Positions 5,918 to 6,202 of a DNA stretch of 6,202 nt are shown in pieces. The stretch is from NCBI GenBank assembly GCA_030039525.1, contig JASHVI010000163.1, forward strand, positions 1-6,202, read 5' to 3'. The notes beneath the pieces are model-generated. The model was given only the letters and a program-made list of their open reading frames with translations. It ran no database searches and was not told the origin of the DNA. The DNA comes from Thermoplasmata archaeon. Lineage in GTDB: Archaea; Thermoplasmatota; Thermoplasmata; Lutacidiplasmatales; UBA184. Position 1 is the stretch's first letter. Every line of letters starts with the position of its first letter. The position numbers and the translations under genes were made by a program.

Positions 5918-5942
5918 GGACCGCTGTTTGTGAAGGCGGTCC
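5918..5942 (+). repeat. Seven-bp perfect inverted repeat with AT-richer loop
   Basis: GGACCGC (5918-5924) and GCGGTCC (5936-5942) flank the loop TGTTTGTGAAG, which is markedly less GC-rich than its surroundings. GC-only stems with an A/T-containing loop are more typical of folded RNA than of random GC-rich sequence, but this is suggestive only. Confidence 0.35.
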
Positions 5943-5966
5943 CTCCTCGAGGGCCCAAGGTACTTT

Positions 5967-5992
5967 CCCCCCCGTGGGATGGGGGGCATCCC
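5967..5992 (+). promoter_or_regulatory. Two mutually exclusive hairpins
   Basis: CCCCCC (5968-5973) can pair with GGGGGG (5981-5986). Alternatively GGGATG (5976-5981) can pair with CATCCC (5987-5992). The two overlap and cannot form together, as in attenuator-type switches. The ATG at 5979 lies inside both and has no Shine-Dalgarno. The element could equally be a chance result of long C and G tracts. Confidence 0.25.
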
Positions 5993-6202
5993 GATCCCGA
6001 ACGAGCCAGAAGGCGGGCGGCGTGCTCGAACTGCGGGGGAATCGGTTCCGTGGTCAGTTAGCTCCGCGGATGCCGAGGGCGGAGTCGGCGGGTCGAACCC
6101 TATCGTTCCCCTTCGCGGGGGGCCCTCAAATTGCCCGAGCCCCCGCCTCGCCGTCGTGTCCTCAGGATCCTCGTCCTTCGACGGCGCCGACGGGAGGGCC
6201 CC

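Larger units (their letters stand above)
5731..6202 (+). other. 472-bp terminal stretch without a convincing gene, rich in inverted repeats
   Basis: No gene here has a good ribosome binding site or a sensible product. Frames that run open to the right edge (from ATG 5806 or ATG 5979) translate into Arg/Pro/Gly/Ser-rich sequence. What stands out is pairing potential: GGGCGCG/CGCGCCC (5730-5736, 5761-5767), GGTCGC/GCGACC (5798-5803, 5814-5819), a long stem at 5838-5879, GAGAC/GTCTC (5885-5889, 5896-5900), GGACCGC/GCGGTCC (5918-5924, 5936-5942), CCCTC/GAGGG (5941-5945, 5949-5953) and two competing stems at 5968-5992. The part after 6000 shows nothing I can support. It could be a structured RNA, a long 3' region or the leader of a gene beyond the window. 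Confidence 0.4.

Noticed and set aside
4546..5958. Long minus-strand open frame (about 470 codons) opposite the secreted-protein gene
   Set aside because: The translation is Arg/Gly/Pro-rich without domains, signal or ribosome site, and it mirrors a convincing + strand gene. GC-rich codon use keeps antisense frames open by chance.
5940..6120. 5S rRNA-like segment (ATCCCGAAC at 5994-6002 and later GGTCAGT)
   Set aside because: ATCCCGAAC matches the conserved 5S loop, but the expected 5' start, helix I closure and helix spacing are missing, so the match is probably chance.
5806..6202. Open + strand frames reaching the right edge (from ATG 5806 and ATG 5979)
   Set aside because: Neither has a well-placed Shine-Dalgarno, both translate to Arg/Pro/Ser/Gly-rich sequence, and the third-position bias is weaker than in the real genes. 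A gene starting at 5979 cannot be fully excluded without sequence to the right.
5633..6202. Minus-strand frame open from the right edge to 5633
   Set aside because: It would end inside the secreted-protein gene on the opposite strand, is Pro/Ser/Arg-rich and has no recognisable domain.
4402..6202. Genomic island inserted at tRNA-Val
   Set aside because: I find no integrase, no direct repeat of the tRNA 3' end and no insertion-sequence features in the window. The codon-use difference alone is not enough.

Overview
The window reads as a chromosomal segment of a very GC-rich archaeon (roughly 70% GC by eye). The evidence is the C-terminus of an archaeal DnaG-type primase, an AAA+ protein of the archaeal LonB type, an archaeal-style tRNA without an encoded CCA end, TATA-type promoter boxes, and secreted proteins rich in N-glycosylation sequons. 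The mix of kelch, Ig-like and InlB-like surface domains recalls uncultivated Thermoplasmatota. That lineage assignment is an inference and is not proven by anything here.

Layout, all on the + strand: (1) the 3' end of dnaG (2-337). (2) After a 79-bp gap with a TATA-like box and a strong Shine-Dalgarno, a 517-aa LonB-like AAA+ ATPase (417-1970). It keeps the nucleotide-binding motifs but stops where LonB's serine protease domain should begin, and it carries a four-cysteine zinc ribbon in the insert where LonB normally has its membrane anchor. (3) A 754-aa exported, C-terminally anchored surface protein (2051-4315) with a kelch-like propeller, an InlB-repeat-like region and two tandem Ig-like domains. 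(4) tRNA-Val(GAC) (4329-4401), only 13 bp after that gene. (5) A roughly 440-bp gap with several GC-rich inverted repeats, ending in a clear TATA box, a 5' leader hairpin and a Shine-Dalgarno. (6) A 294-aa secreted protein of unknown function (4846-5730). (7) A 472-bp terminal stretch (5731-6202) with no convincing gene but a dense series of inverted repeats.

Functionally, the left part is information processing and protein handling (primase/exosome-associated DnaG and a LonB-derived ATPase). The middle and right parts are cell-surface or secreted proteins. Each of the LonB-like gene, the tRNA and the 294-aa secreted protein seems to have its own promoter, so no operon is evident. The best candidates for something undescribed are the protease-less, zinc-ribbon LonB relative and the structured non-coding DNA flanking the orphan secreted protein. 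Nothing in the window amounts to a recognisable defence system, mobile element or CRISPR array.
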